From Aedes albopictus (lineage: Eukaryota > Arthropoda > Insecta > Diptera > Culicidae): a stretch of DNA of 64,000 bases. This document shows, in pieces, positions 21,630 through 33,680 of the stretch. The notes below the pieces were generated by a model, which worked only from the letters and a program-made list of their open reading frames with translations, made no database searches and was not told the DNA's origin. The number at the start of each line of letters is the position of its first letter. The stretch's first letter is position 1. The stretch covers positions 375,720,706 to 375,784,705 of the forward strand of contig NC_085137.1 of assembly GCF_035046485.1 (NCBI RefSeq), in the 5' to 3' direction. A program made the position numbers and the translations under genes.

Positions 21630-21785
21630 GGGGTCATCCATTAAGAGCGTCATGGTCCTAGGGGGGAGGGGGGGGTTGTAAAAGTGTGGCAAGCAATGTA
21701 TTAAGTATAGGAAAAACCAGTACGAATGGGGGGAGGGGGGTCGAAAATTCCCAACTTTAGCGTGACGTACTTAATGGATGCTCCC
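21630..21785. mobile_element. MITE, GGGGTCATCCATTAAG family
   Basis: The ends GGGGTCATCCATTAAGAG and the complement of GGGAGCATCCATTAAGTACG are inverted around a G-rich middle. Relatives are at 8528, 37965 and 52483. Confidence 0.7.
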
Positions 21786-22068
21786 TAAGAGAAAATTTAC
21801 TACTACTAGAGTGGCATTCGTGTTCAAGATTTTCCAATAAATTCGCCAATGATGGTTTGGTTCTAAGTATCAACAACTTGTTGGCTCTTCCACTACTGGT
21901 GAACAGTGTAATCACATACAAACAGACGAATCACGTCACGAAAACATAAACGTCCAGTGCTAATAGCACTGTGTTTTGCAAAGCGCTCATTAGGTGGCGG
22001 TAGTAACCAAAGATCATACAAAAGCAACCACGATGCGAGCGCCACAAGTGAGAGATTTGTGAACTACA

Positions 22069-22350
22069 GGGCCCATATAGCCGAGGCGGTAAACGCACGG
22101 GTATTCAGCATGACCATGCTGAGGGTGACGGGTTCGATTCCCGGTCGGTCCAGGATCTTTTCGTAAAGGAAATTTCCTTGACTTCCTTGGGCATAGAGTA
22201 TCTTCGTGCCTGCCACACGATATACACATGCAAAATGGTCATTGGCAGAGGAAGCTCTCAGTTAAAAACTGCGGAAGTGCTCATTGAACACTAAGCTGAG
22301 AACCAGGCTTTGTCCCAGTGAGGACGTTACGCCAAGAAGAGGAGAGGAGG
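22069..22350 (+). mobile_element. full-length tRNA-derived SINE (Feilai-type)
   Basis: The tRNA head begins GGGCCCATATAGCCGAGG, with A box TAGCCGAGGCGG and a perfect B box GGGTTCGATTCCC. The body includes AAGGAAATTTCCTTGACTTC, CACGATATACACATGC and GTCATTGGCAGAGGAAG. It ends in CCAAGAAGAGGAGAGG. TGAACTA flanks both ends. The arrangement matches Aedes SINEs of the Feilai kind; the family name is from memory. Confidence 0.85.
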
Positions 22351-23072
22351 GTATTGAACTAACCAACGTTAAGATGAATACGGGAAACCGAGTAGAGCGA
22401 GACCTATGTTTGTCTGTGGTGTAACCAAGAACATGCAACAAAGTTCAGAAAGAAACCATTTATAATTGAAGTACTTGTTACGAATAACAACTTCGGCTGA
22501 GGTTACATGCGAATTCGTTATCAACAAAGGCAACGAGCATCAAAGCCTCTCCTTTTGCCAATGTTCGAGTCCTACGTAACAACGATATTGATGCCGGTCT
22601 CCAATTATCCACCTCTATAGACCCAAGTGTCACTAACCTTCCTTACGGAGAGAAACACCAACCAACACATAAGCATTAGCGTTGGAAGACGACGCGACGG
22701 CTTGAATAAGTCCACCGAATTCGAGTCTCAGTGAGGAGAGACCGTGGCGTGGGGATGGTGTATGAATCAAAGTGAACGAAAAAAAAATAGTTCAAGGCAG
22801 GTCGTGATGGGAATCGCTCTTTTCTATTTTATGGCACACCTCCTGCCGTTCGATTCCACGTGCTCGGCGTCGTCATCGTCATCGAATGTTAGCGGCTCGA
22901 CGTCGTGGAAATTATTGCCGCCGCTCATTCTGCAGTATACACGATAAGCGGTATGTTAGGGTGAATTTGTTTGCACCCATGAGTATCATTTCCTTCGATG
23001 TGGCGTCAACGGCGAAACTTTTAATTGGGCTGACAAGACGCCACTATTTAACAAGTTTGAGTGGAGCATAGA
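22351..23072. other. no gene seen
   Basis: CpG-containing sequence around 22500-22950, with short frames only and no splice or domain evidence. Confidence 0.5.
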
Positions 23073-23101
23073 GTATAGTAGCTATAGTAGCTATAGTAGC
23101 T
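23073..23101. repeat. TAGCTATAG microsatellite
   Basis: Three copies of a 9-bp unit (TAGCTATAG), immediately before the long inverted repeat. Confidence 0.8.
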
Positions 23102-23105
23102 CAGC

Positions 23106-25140
23106 AACGTTGCACACTTGGCAGGATTGAAAATACATGGAAAAAACCTCTAGCTCGTCGAGATGTCGAGATACTCATTTGGTGTCTTCAGAGAAAATAT
23201 TTCTATGGACATGGTCGATATTCTGAGCGGTAGTCAATTTTTCTTACGTTATTCGCATAAAAGTCCTATAAGTCATTTTGGCCAAATTGCATTTTAGCGA
23301 TATGGTTTCTTCGGCAAAGTTGTTCGGCTATTTATGCTGAAAAAGTTTGCTGAAGACGTCAAATTTCCAAAGCCTACTATTCTTGAGATATTGACCGATT
23401 TATAAAATACCTACCTAAAATCGTTTTTTTTCATTAAAATACGTTTTTAAACAAATTTAATGTCCGTTTTCGAGTTATAATAATGAAAAATACTAAAATA
23501 AAACATATATCGAGGAAATTAGTTGAAAAAAATAAAATGTGCATTGATTTTATATAGAAAGTTCCCGAAAACCACGCAAAATGTATATAGGACGTTCTTG
23601 CAGTCGGGCAAGTTCGGGCAAGTTTTTTCATCGGCAATCACCTAAAAAATACATTAGCTTTTATGTAAAAAATTTTCACAGACATGATATTTAATGATTT
23701 TTTTCTAAATTGAGTTCAAAGTTTACTGTTTTGAATAAATTGGTACAAAATTTTTGTTCATAAAATACTACGTTTTAAGGTGCCAAGTGAACCATGAAAA
23801 GTATAGATACCATCTAGTCATAGATTTAGTTGTTTCTAATCTCCAAACAAATTGTAAAACACAAAAATGTCCCAAACGCCAATGAAAGTATGCTTTGGTT
23901 TTATCATTCGTCAATGCGTTATACAGTGACACATCATAAATATTTTTTGATTGTATGATTATTATCTTATTTAATACAGATATTAAAAAAAAAATGGAGA
24001 GTTATAAGCATAAATAAATGTATTCAATGATCCAAAAACTCAAAAGCATGTGAGTAAAAAATGTAGAAAAGCTTTTCAATTATTTTAACCTAGTCGTACG
24101 TACTAACTATTTAAATATTTTGCGTACTAAGCAAAATTAATAACAATTCATCAGAAATAAACCAGTAAATAACTATTCTTTGTTATTTGATTCCTCTATT
24201 ATTTAGCTGTCTTTCAAATTAGTGGCCATCACAGGAAGCAAACATATGTCTAGATCTCTACAAAATCTGGATGTGTTGTAAAACAGTCATTGAATCATCA
24301 CGCAAATACATTACGTGTGAATAAATCATTAACAAATGATAAAATCAAGGCATGCTTTTATTGGCGGCATTTTGGACATTTTTGTGTTTTACAATTTGTT
24401 TGGAGATTAGAAACAACTAAATCTATTACTAGATTGTATCTATCCTTTTTATGGTTCACTTGGCACCTTAAAACGTAGTTTTTTATGAACAAAAATTTTG
24501 TACTAATTTACCCAAAACAGTAAACTTTGAACTCAATTTAGAAAAAATCATTAAATATCACGTCTGTGAAAATTTTTTACATAAAAGATAATATATTTTT
24601 TAGGTGATTGCCGATGAAAAAACTTGCCCGAACTAGCCCGACTGCAAGAACGTCCCATATACATTTTGCGTGTTTTTCGGGAACTTTCTATATAAAATCA
24701 ATGCATATTTTATTTTTTTCAACTAATTTCCTCGATATATGTTTTATTTTAGTATTTTTCATTATTATAACTCGAAAACGGACATTAAATTTGTTTAAAA
24801 ACGTATTTTAATGAAAAAAAATCGATTTTAGGTAGGTATTTTATAAATCGGTCAATATCTCAAGAATAGTAGGCTTTGGAAATTTGACGTCTTCAGCAAA
24901 CTTTTTCAGCATAAATAGCCGAACAACTTTGCCGAAGAAACCATATCGCTAAAATGCAATTTGGCCAAAATGACTTATAGGACTTTTATGCGAATAACGT
25001 AAGAAAAATTGACTACCGCTCAGAATATCAACCATGTCCATAGAAATATTTTCTCTGAAGACACCAAATGAGTATCTCGACATCTCGACGAGCTAGAGGT
25101 TTTTTCCATGTATTTTCAGTTCTGCCCCAGTGTGCGTTGA
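23106..25140. mobile_element. 2-kb long-arm inverted repeat (foldback)
   Basis: The arms at about 23106-23877 and 24374-25140 are nearly perfect reverse complements; they begin GAAAATACATGGAAAAAACC beside CACACTTGGCAGG-like ends. The centre of about 495 bp is AT-rich and unique. The same 67-codon frame appears once on each strand because of the symmetry and is not evidence of a gene. Transcription through it would give a hairpin of roughly 750 base pairs. No transposase is present. Confidence 0.85.
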
Positions 25141-25739
25141 TTCAAAGGCATTGATGCCAATCATAGAGCGTGTCATTTCAAGAACTATGCAAGGTAAGCC
25201 AGTATCCATGGGCTTATGTTTAGGAGATTAGTTGGTGTCCCAGAACTCATACACATAGATCAAACGTTTTAACGTTTATACCATCTTTAGGTTTTTTTCT
25301 ATACTTCTTTCGTCGTTTTTTTTTTGGTTTAATACTTTAGATTAAAAGTTCTATGAATCGAACTAAGCATGCAATAACTAAACTAAGCTAAATATTCAGT
25401 TGAAATTACCATACCAGTCATGCTGAACTCTATACCTAATGTACAGTAGGGTAGTCCACACTTATATGGAAAACAAAAAAAAAAACAAAAAATGCCGTCT
25501 TGCCTCCTGAATCAGTTGTTTTGGACGTTCAAAATTTGAGCGAAATCGGTTAAGTCTAAGGGGACGCTCAAAGAGCTTGAAGTTTTCGCAAAATTCTTAA
25601 GTTTTCGATTTTGGCCACTAGATGGCGCTGTAGGCGTTAAATAATTAAAACCTTTGGTATTCTTGTAAGTGAATTTACAAGTTTGTCAAAGACCGCAAAG
25701 ACCGGTTTCATATGAATATGAGCTGCACATTTTCAGTGC
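25141..25739. other. no gene seen
   Basis: A dispersed-repeat look, with the phrase CCACTAGATGGCGCTGTAGG near 25615. No frame or RNA gene is supported. Confidence 0.5.
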
Positions 25740-28178
25740 GGAATGTCATCCCTGCCTTCAGGATTTTTTTCTTAAGATTCCACCTGGGAGTCCACTTTAA
25801 GCTCCTCCATGAATTGTCCAGAGATTTCTCCAGGAATTTCTTCATAAATTCCACCAGGGATTTTTCCGAAAATTCCCGCAAAAGTTCCTTTAAAGATTTC
25901 GACGTTTTCGAAATCGTTTACCGTAACGATATGATCAGAAATACTCCTGAAATCCCTGCTAGAATTCATCCAGAAATTCTTCTTCAGACACCACAAGCGA
26001 TTTCTCCAAAGATTCTCCCGGAAAATTCTTTTGAGGTTCCTTCGCAGATTTTACCAAGGATTTCCCCACGAATTCCTCATGGAATTAGCATAGCATAGCA
26101 TAGCATAGCATAGCATAGCATAGCCGACCGTACACATCCTGGGGTGGCTGTCGATAGAGACGTTTAATGCGCCAGAAAAGTTGCCTGGGAGTTGACAAAC
26201 CTTTCATTTAACGAACTCTCGACACCTGGCCAGGTCCTTACGATCAGCGGGGATGGGGAGGAAATGTTGATTAGATATCTACTCAGAATATGTCCAAGAA
26301 CTTGGCCCACTTCATAGATATCTGGAGTTGGAAATTGGATAGGGTTGAATGGGGTGCTTTCCTTGGCGAAAAAGCGTACGAGAAATTGTCATGATGACAA
26401 ATGTTAACCAAAAAAATTTACTTACAAGTGTGTAATATAAATCAAAGCAAATCAGAAAGATCTCACCGGTTTGTCTGATGATCGTCAAAAAGATGCTGCA
26501 ACGGCTGCACGTCAATCCTGATCCCCAACAATCCATCGTCAACATCATGACGAGCCAGAGTTTCCGGAATCCACTTGATCTTCCACAATAAATCTTCAAT
26601 CAATTCTACCACCTTTAGAACAATGATTTCAGACTGAAGTTTCACTTATTTGGATGAATTTCACAATGCAAATCATAACAAATTCTGAAAAAAAAACACT
26701 CTCCTATATTTGCCGTAAAGCCTAGCACCACCGATTCGACCATTTCGACCGACCGAAACAAGTCAGTTGTTGGCAGGATTCTTCTCAAAAATATCCCGGC
26801 CAGTCTTCCGGCTCTTACAAAAAAAAGATCACTACATCATTATCACAGCAAAAAATACATCACCGATCTTCGTTATCACTCGCTGAAACTGTGGTAAAAT
26901 CCTTCTTAGCAACTTTTTACCGGCCGAATTTAATTTCACGCAGAGACGAGGAAAAACGTGACAGCGACACAAAAACACATCCGCCCGTTCGCACAGCTCA
27001 CTACGATCCCACGAATTCCTCATGGAATTCCTCAAAAAATTTCTGCAAAGAATCGTCCAAGAACGTCTTGTGAAAATCACTTGAAATTCTTGCTAGTGTT
27101 CCTTCAGCAATTCCAGCTGTAATTTATTCGATGGATTTTTTTCAAAAATTCGATATTCCAGCTTGGAATCATCTTAAGATTATTTTAGAAGCTACTGCTA
27201 GGATTTCACTTTCACCAGACCTGTTACTGGTATTCCTCTAGATATTTCTGGTGGAATTCCTCAAGTTTTCTTTTCTAAGCTTCCCATGTAGTACCTGCAA
27301 TCCTCAAGAAATTCCAGTAATCCTCAAGAAATTCCTGGACGACTCCCAAGAACAATAATTGGAGATATACTTGCTAAAAATGCTTGAGAAATCTCAGCAA
27401 GGATTCCTGAAGAAATTCTATTAGTAATTGCTAAAGGAATTCAAGCAGAAATTACTGGATGTATTTCAAGAGGAATTCCTAAAGAAATCGTTGAAGAAAT
27501 CTTTGAAGGAATCATAGCAGGAAATTCTGGTTGAATTTGAAGAGGACTCTCATGGAGAATCCCAGGAGAAAATCTGGGAGAAATCCAAGGAGAAATTTTC
27601 GGAGAACCCCACCAGGCATCCCTTAAGGGATTCCAAGAGCTGGAAGAAATGCTGGAGAAATCTGTTGAGAAATTCTCTTGGAATTCCTCCAGGAATGCCT
27701 CATGGGTTTTTGAATGATTTTTTTTGCTGGAATTCCTCCATGGTTATTACTAGATTCCTTCAGAAATTGCTCCGATGATTCGTCCAGGGACTTTTGCAAG
27801 GATTCATCTAGGAATTCCTCTCGGAGTACCTCCAGAAATTTCTGCTGGGATTCCATCAGGAACTCACCAATTACTCTAAGCATTCTTGCTGGGATTTCCC
27901 GATGGTATTGCAGCAGTTATTGGTTTTAGGAGTCCTTCAGGAAATTCTTGAGGAATCTCAGTAAGACTTCTTTGATTATTCCAACCTCGAATCGAGGGAG
28001 AAATCGCAGCAGTATGCCAGAACAAATAAATTTTCAAGCAATCTGAAGAGGATTTCCAGTAGGAATACGAAGAGGAATTCCTGGAATAATCTCTAGAGAA
28101 AATCTGAAGGAATCCCTGGAAAAAAAATCTGGGAGTGAATTTCTAAGAGAATCCATAGAGTTTACAATAGGGATTGCT
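25740..28178. repeat. short-repeat array 2, first part
   Basis: The same GGAATTCCTCCAG words as array 1, on both strands (TCCTCCAGG and its complement). It is split by the retroposon at 26087-27007. Its right part, from about 27290, reads mostly in the complementary orientation. Confidence 0.8.
26087..27007 (-). mobile_element. 921-bp retroposon, pentanucleotide tail, 22-bp duplication
   Basis: CCCACGAATTCCTCATGGAA (22 bp in full) occurs at 26065-26086 and 27008-27029. On the minus strand the insert starts ATCGTAGTGAGCTGTGCG and ends GTGTACGGTCGGC followed by about seven GCTAT units. The 5' half resembles an untranslated leader. A 60-codon frame (26645-26463) runs to CCGGTGAGATC, which looks like a splice donor. 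It may be a deleted LINE derivative or a retrotransposed chimera; no enzyme is encoded. Confidence 0.8.
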
Positions 28179-29999
28179 TTTTTTTTTTTTTTTTCATAGT
28201 GATTACGGCGGTAGCACACTGTGCTTATGTTCTAACACCGCACCCTTTCCCTACGTTTGCTTCTATGAGCCTCTATTTTTGTTTCAACACACAGAAGTAC
28301 GTAGGCATATCGTGGCCCAAGTCGACACTGTTTTGGCCTGCGTTGAACAAAAATAGTTTTAATAAAAGTTTCCCCTTTTTTTCTTTTTGTCAATTGTTTT
28401 TTTTTGTAGTATGGTCCATGTATTTAGTTAGGTTCTTGTCAATTTGTCAGTTATTCGAAGTAGATCTCCAAGGTAATAGTCAATTAAGTCATTCTGGTCT
28501 GTTCTATCATAGCAGCTTTAGTCTTTGCTTTATTGAAGTGTAGTTTTATTGGAAATATGCTGAATGTAGTTATTAAAAAGAGACGTCTGGAACTGTGTCC
28601 TGCTAGTTGTTTCGTCATGCACATACATACGTCATGTCTTAATAATGCCTAGGAGATTAACAAAAACACGTGTGTTCGGTCGGATGTCCATTGCGTAGAA
28701 AGTCAAGGAAAATAGGTTTCTTTATTGTCAGTTGTTATGTAAGCCTCGCTTGAAGCACTTTCCGTGAGAACCCTGTCATCTATACACCAACTAATCCGTA
28801 TCTTCGTACACAGCTAAATACTGTACTGTCAACCGGCGAAAAGCCTACGGTTAAATATTAAAGAATGAATAATAATGCTGTTTATCGCATTGTTTCCTAT
28901 CGCCACTATTTTAGTCTAGTCCCAACTGCAAGCTTTTTTTCCAATCTTAGCGTCAATTGTCTTCTAGATACTTCTAGATAGATTCATCGAATCAGTCGAA
29001 CCCGTATGTTAAAATATAGTCGATTCTGTGCCAAATTGTTTTCTTGATTTCTACTTCTCTGTGTTCATCTCTTGTGTCCTTAAATTGTCATCTGTGAAAA
29101 ACCGGCAGAAACATGTAACTGAACTCCTGATATTTTTCTTTTGGTGTCATAGCACCATCTAAGAGATAAACAAAAATACGCTAAGTTGGTCAGTTGATTG
29201 TAATATTTAAAACAAAAATTGCTTGTCAACTATTATGTATTCATCCCCCTACAAATACTATGAAAAATATTCAAATTCGTTCTGTCCTATCGGTCCTACC
29301 TCGATAAACCATGTCATTTTCTCATGCGTGGCCTAGAAATGTCAACCTAGTCATACAAAAGTAACGTTGTTCAGTTAATAAAAAGCAGTCAGCTTTTGTC
29401 CAAAATGTCACGTCGAACGCATTGATGTCAACAATGCGTTTAAGTGTTCGCACGTTAGCTTCGAATCTATCAGCACAATTAAGTGCTGCAAATCTCCTTC
29501 CCACTATTAATTCGTCGGTTGATTTTAATTGCATTACTTAAAGAAAATATGACCAACTAACATTGTAAAAAATCAAAAAAGCGACTATGACATTAATAAA
29601 TTTTTAATCAAAATCAACCGAGAAACGTGGGAAATAGAGCCCAAACAACATTTTGAAGTCAGCTGGCTGTTAAAGGTTCCAAAACCTGTCACAAATCCTA
29701 TAATACTTTTATTAGGATTTGTAACGATCATCAAAACCTTCTCAAATCCAACCGACTTGGAACTATTGCTTGAGAATAGACTCTACTGAGCCCTGGCGGT
29801 TCCTCCTGTTTATCGAGCATGTCTGATGCATATGATCAGCCATACTCCATCTGCAGCAGCCGGTTCGTGATGAACCGTTGGAGGCGCATTAAAGTGTTAA
29901 AAAGGTGATATGTTTCACTAAAGAAAACTACATTACAATAATCAAAATGAAACTCCTTCACTTTAATACCGTCAACCCCTGCGAACTTGGCCAGGGCAA
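28179..29999 (-). pseudogene. 5'-truncated retrocopy of a cellular mRNA
   Basis: The insert is bounded by an exact 18-bp duplication (TTTACAATAGGGATTGCT at 28161-28178 and 30000-30017). On the minus strand it ends in a run of about 16 A (plus-strand T at 28179-28194). Its first 162 bases form an open frame of 53 codons ending in TGA at 29838-29836, starting ALAKFAGVDGIKVKEF and ending RFITNRLLQMEYG. The remaining roughly 1.65 kb has no frame and looks like a 3' untranslated region. The parent gene is not recognised. The frame could include a retained intron, because the middle is AT-rich. No canonical AATAAA lies just before the tail. Confidence 0.75.
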
Positions 30000-30017
30000 T
30001 TTACAATAGGGATTGCT

Positions 30018-30490
30018 GGATGAATTCTTTGAAGAATAATTGGAAGAATCCCATCAAGAATTTCTAGATGTAATTCTTGAATTAATTCCAGGAGGAATTC
30101 CTGAAGTAATCATCGGAAAAATCCCCGGAGGACAAATTCCTGGAGGAAATACTGTAGGCATTTTTGGGAAAATTCCGATAGAAATTTGTGAAGGAATCTT
30201 TGAAAAATTGCAAAGAAATCAAAAAGAAACTGCTGAAAGAATCTTAAACTATTTCTTCAGTAATAGTTCTGAATAGTTCTCCAAGTATTTCTGGAGGCCT
30301 CCCAGCAGATATTTTCTGAGGAATCTCAGAAATATTTTCTGGTGGATTCTCCCATAAAATCCAAAATGAATCCAGCTGTATTCCTGGAGGAATCCAAACA
30401 ACAACTCCTGAAGGGATTTCATGTGGATTTTCAGCAGGAATTTCTGGGTAAATTTTAAGACAAATTTCTGGAGAAGACAAATTTTGACAA
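30018..30490. repeat. short-repeat array 2, second part
   Basis: Array words resume exactly after the retrocopy (AATTCCAGGAGGAATTCCTG near 30085), showing that the retrocopy split one array. Confidence 0.75.
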
Positions 30491-30874
30491 AAAGAAATCT
30501 TTTTGATATTTCTCCTTTGAGATGCAAGCACTGTTACACTTGAAATGTTTTTTCAGTAAATAGAAAAAAAGCAGGATGAGATTTACAGTGTCGGACAAAA
30601 CAATAAGACCACCTGCCATTTTTCATACAAAATGGCCAAGTTTGACGATGGCGGGTTTATAGTGAAATTTTTGGCAGTCGTCATGGAGTTACGTGAATTT
30701 AGATTTGTATTTAATTGATTGAGTTCTGTTCACTACATCAAAAGTTACAGATATACGAAAAGACAAAATAATAGGACCACTTTCAGATTGCAAAAACAAA
30801 GCATATGAGAGTATCTGATACTTGATTAATAAACAAATACTGAAATTAAGGATGCCATTTAAACTTGGAGACTT

Positions 30875-31243
30875 GGGGTCTCCAGTTAGCCTAGTGGTTA
30901 AGGCTATGGATCGCCAATCCGGAGACGGCGGGTTCGATTCCCGTTCCGGTCGGGAAAATTTTCTCGACTCCCTGGGCATAGTGTATCATTGTACTTGCCT
31001 CACAATATACAAATTCATGCAATGGCAGGCAAAGAAAGCCCTTCAATTAACCCTTATGTGGCCGACAGGGTACCCGGGTACCCAAATCCCATTTAAAATA
31101 CACGGTGTAGAAAAAAGCAAAACGTTTGTCGGACACATAACGGTTAATAACTGTGAAAGTGCTCAAGGAACACTAAGTTGAAGCGAGGCAGGCCAAGTCC
31201 CAGTGGGGACGTAGTGCCATAAAGAAGAATAAGAAGAAGAAGA
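30875..31243 (+). mobile_element. tRNA-derived SINE, interrupted
   Basis: The head has TAGCCTAGTGGTTAAGG (A box) and GGGTTCGATTCCC (B box). The body has CTCCCTGGGCATAGTG and ATGGCAGGCAAAGAAAGCCC, and the copy ends in an AAGAAG run. A 93-bp insert at 31051-31143 breaks the body between CAATTAA and TTAATAACTG. It is the same family as 20157-20410. Confidence 0.85.
31051..31143. mobile_element. 93-bp piggyBac-like MITE
   Basis: TTAA stands on both sides (31047-31050 and 31144-31147), and removing the insert plus one TTAA restores the SINE as seen at 20157-20410. The inverted ends are CCCTTATGTGGCCGAC and the complement of CCGTTATGTGTCCGAC. The TTAA target and C-rich tips are the hallmark of piggyBac-type elements. 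Confidence 0.85.
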
Positions 31244-31449
31244 AGACATTTTTATTGAATTTACCACAAATGACCATCATAAAAATCTGGTGTTGGAGTT
31301 TTGTTGCACCGTATATCTGTAACTTTGGAAGTAGTGAACGAATTCCATATAGGGTGTCAAAATTTAACTAGAAACCGAGTGCCATTTTGTCAAACGCGGC
31401 CATTTTGTATGAAATAGGGCCGGTGGTCTTATTGTTTTGTTCGACATTG

Positions 31450-33497
31450 TATTTTATCACAAAGAACAACTTTGTAGAACACACGAAAATTCCGAAAAAA
31501 AACACTAAAAAAACTAAATAAAATACTATTTTTAATACTGTGGGGTCTACCACAAAAAAATGACACAAACCTCTTAATATTGATCTAATTTTAAACACGA
31601 TCAGTACATATCAGTACAAAACTGCCCTTTTTTATAAGAATCTGACCCAGTAATCCACCGGAATAACTCCGGTCACATCGACCATTCCGACGTTCTCAGT
31701 GCATGTTTACAAACAAGACAGAGAGTATGAGTACGCTAGGCACTAATACCCATTATCATTTCGCATAATGCAGTCCCATATAAGAACAGGACGGGCAGTA
31801 AATGCAATTCTAGTACTGATAGCGCTAGATCAACTGCAGATGTAAAGAGAGACAACAGATAAGTACTTAGGCTACCAAGCACATGTTCTTTTAATGCTTT
31901 ATCAACAAAAACTCTCCGTAGGTGTCGGAGGAACAGGTTCCGGATGTGCATCTCAAACTTATTCATTAGATATTTATACTAGACAGGTTGCTTCATACCA
32001 AGCATATAGAGATCATTTTATCATCAGCGTTGCAGTGAACAGATTAGTATCTAAATTTGTTCACATTTATAAATACTTCTACTAATCTATTTAATGTAAC
32101 GATAGTGATCTAGTTCAGTGTGGCTTTATATAGAAGAGGGTAGTCGATAACGAGACAAAGCCATTGGGCGTCTTGAAAGAAATATTTGTATTGATGGGCA
32201 TCCGGCCATTCGGTCGAATATCGCTGGCCGAAATGGGACATTTGGCCGGATTGTAATCAAACGAATTCGGCCAGCTTCAGAAGACACAAATGAAAGTCAA
32301 CAATTTCGCCCCGGGAGCATTGGAATTCGTATAATTTAATGAGTTTGTTGCTGCATATCGTTCTGAAATTTAGGGGCCTTAACGTTGGCTAAACATATGC
32401 TTTGGACTTTGCACTTCCACTAACAATACCCAAGTTCCCGCGACACCTGTCTGAGAGGATGTAGAGGTCTCTATACCTTTCCTAGGTACCCAACTAATCT
32501 TTCTTGCTCATCACTCAGGTGTCACAAGGATGTGGCCAGAACAGTTCTAGGCCGTTGGAGCATTGCGTCAATTTTGTCTTAGACCTAGTGATTAGTGACG
32601 GACGGCAAGGAGACAATCTTCATTACAGCGGTCTAGTTATGTATATTATGTGAGGACTAAGGATAAACTTTTCGCCTTGATTGTCATATGTTGTGTATCG
32701 CTTTTATCCTAAAATTCTCTACTCTGGTTTTAGACTTTGAGTAATTTGTAGTGCACTTATGGATTGTTCTCTGGAGTTCGAGAAACTGTGCGTCGTGATT
32801 GTCGTGAAAATCCTCGACAAGATGCCTGAGATGTTTTATGATATATCTATCCCTTGATGAACTAGAGTTACCCAGCCAGAACGCAAACCAACAGGTAGAA
32901 CTTAGATTCCTTCTCCAGCATATACCACACCTGACGACACTTGCGCTGCACGGTTGCACCATCATAAGAGGGATGTAAATGTCACGAAACGATGGATTTA
33001 TGCCCACCGCAGATACAGCACAATGCAGGGAAACATACATAAAGTTGCGTTATGACTGCATAACACAACAGTAGTAGGTACCACGCGACGTTTCGTTTTC
33101 ATTCGCTGAATGCGGTTACCAATATAATATCTTCCCTCGTGAAACATGAACGAGACTAGAAGGAAAACGTTTAAGTTTTTTTTTCATCAACATTAAGCTG
33201 TGTTGTTACCACGAACCGACGACCGGTCCACTACAACAATAACAGAGTCGAACGCATGAACCTAGTCTAGTGTGCCGTGGGTCTAGAAGTTCTACAGATC
33301 TTTCGTAGATGCTTGCTTGAGCCTGACGAAAACCAGTTTGTTTTTGATCCATGTGAATTTAAGCCACGGTCAGAATACAATTTTAGATGGCAGTGACGTC
33401 GCCAGATTGTAAATCGCAAATGATTGCTAGTTATTTAGATTAATAATAGAGAACTTTGAGTTTAGCTTGGAATACGGCAACGAAACGAGAAACATAA
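31450..33497. other. no recognised gene
   Basis: The open frames at 31894-32085 (plus) and 32684-33040 (minus) have no recognisable domain. Near 32930 on the minus strand a passage reads GATVQRKCRQVWYMLEKESK before a GTAACT, which could be an exon end, but no matching acceptor is visible. Confidence 0.4.
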
Positions 33498-33624
33498 GGG
33501 CCCATATAGCCGAGGCGGTAAACGCACGGGTATTCAGCATGACCATGCTGAGGGTGACGGGTTCGATTCCCGGTCGGTAAAGGAAATTTCCTTGACTTCC
33601 TTGGGCATAGAGTATCTTCGTGCC
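33498..33624 (+). mobile_element. truncated Feilai-type SINE
   Basis: The tRNA head and B box are identical to the copy at 22069. A short deletion (CAGGATCTTTTC) follows the head, and the copy stops at TATCTTCGTGCC. It has a 3' truncation. Confidence 0.8.
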
Positions 33625-33680
33625 CAGTGGCGTCTCGTCCATAGGTCCACTGCGTGCACTAAAAATAAAATAAATCATTA

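Larger units (their letters stand above)
30586..31449. mobile_element. TA-flanked TIR element hosting a SINE
   Basis: The ends CAGTGTCGGACAAAACAATA and the complement of CAATGTCGAACAAAACAATA are flanked by TA on both sides, a Tc1/mariner-style target. The match continues through AGACCACC and CATACAAAATGGCC. Without the SINE the element is about 495 bp and non-coding. Confidence 0.75.

Noticed and set aside
22069..22152. tRNA gene
   Set aside because: The B box is perfect, but the sequence continues into a SINE body repeated elsewhere, and the anticodon-arm region does not fold well. The same holds for the tRNA-like heads at 6500, 13716, 20157, 30875, 33498 and 40105.
23434..24811. Identical 67-codon frames on opposite strands
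   Set aside because: They are mirror images created by the long inverted repeat, low in complexity and without homology I recognise.
32684..33040. 118-codon minus-strand frame
   Set aside because: No recognised domain. A different frame over part of it looks more protein-like, which argues that neither is secure.
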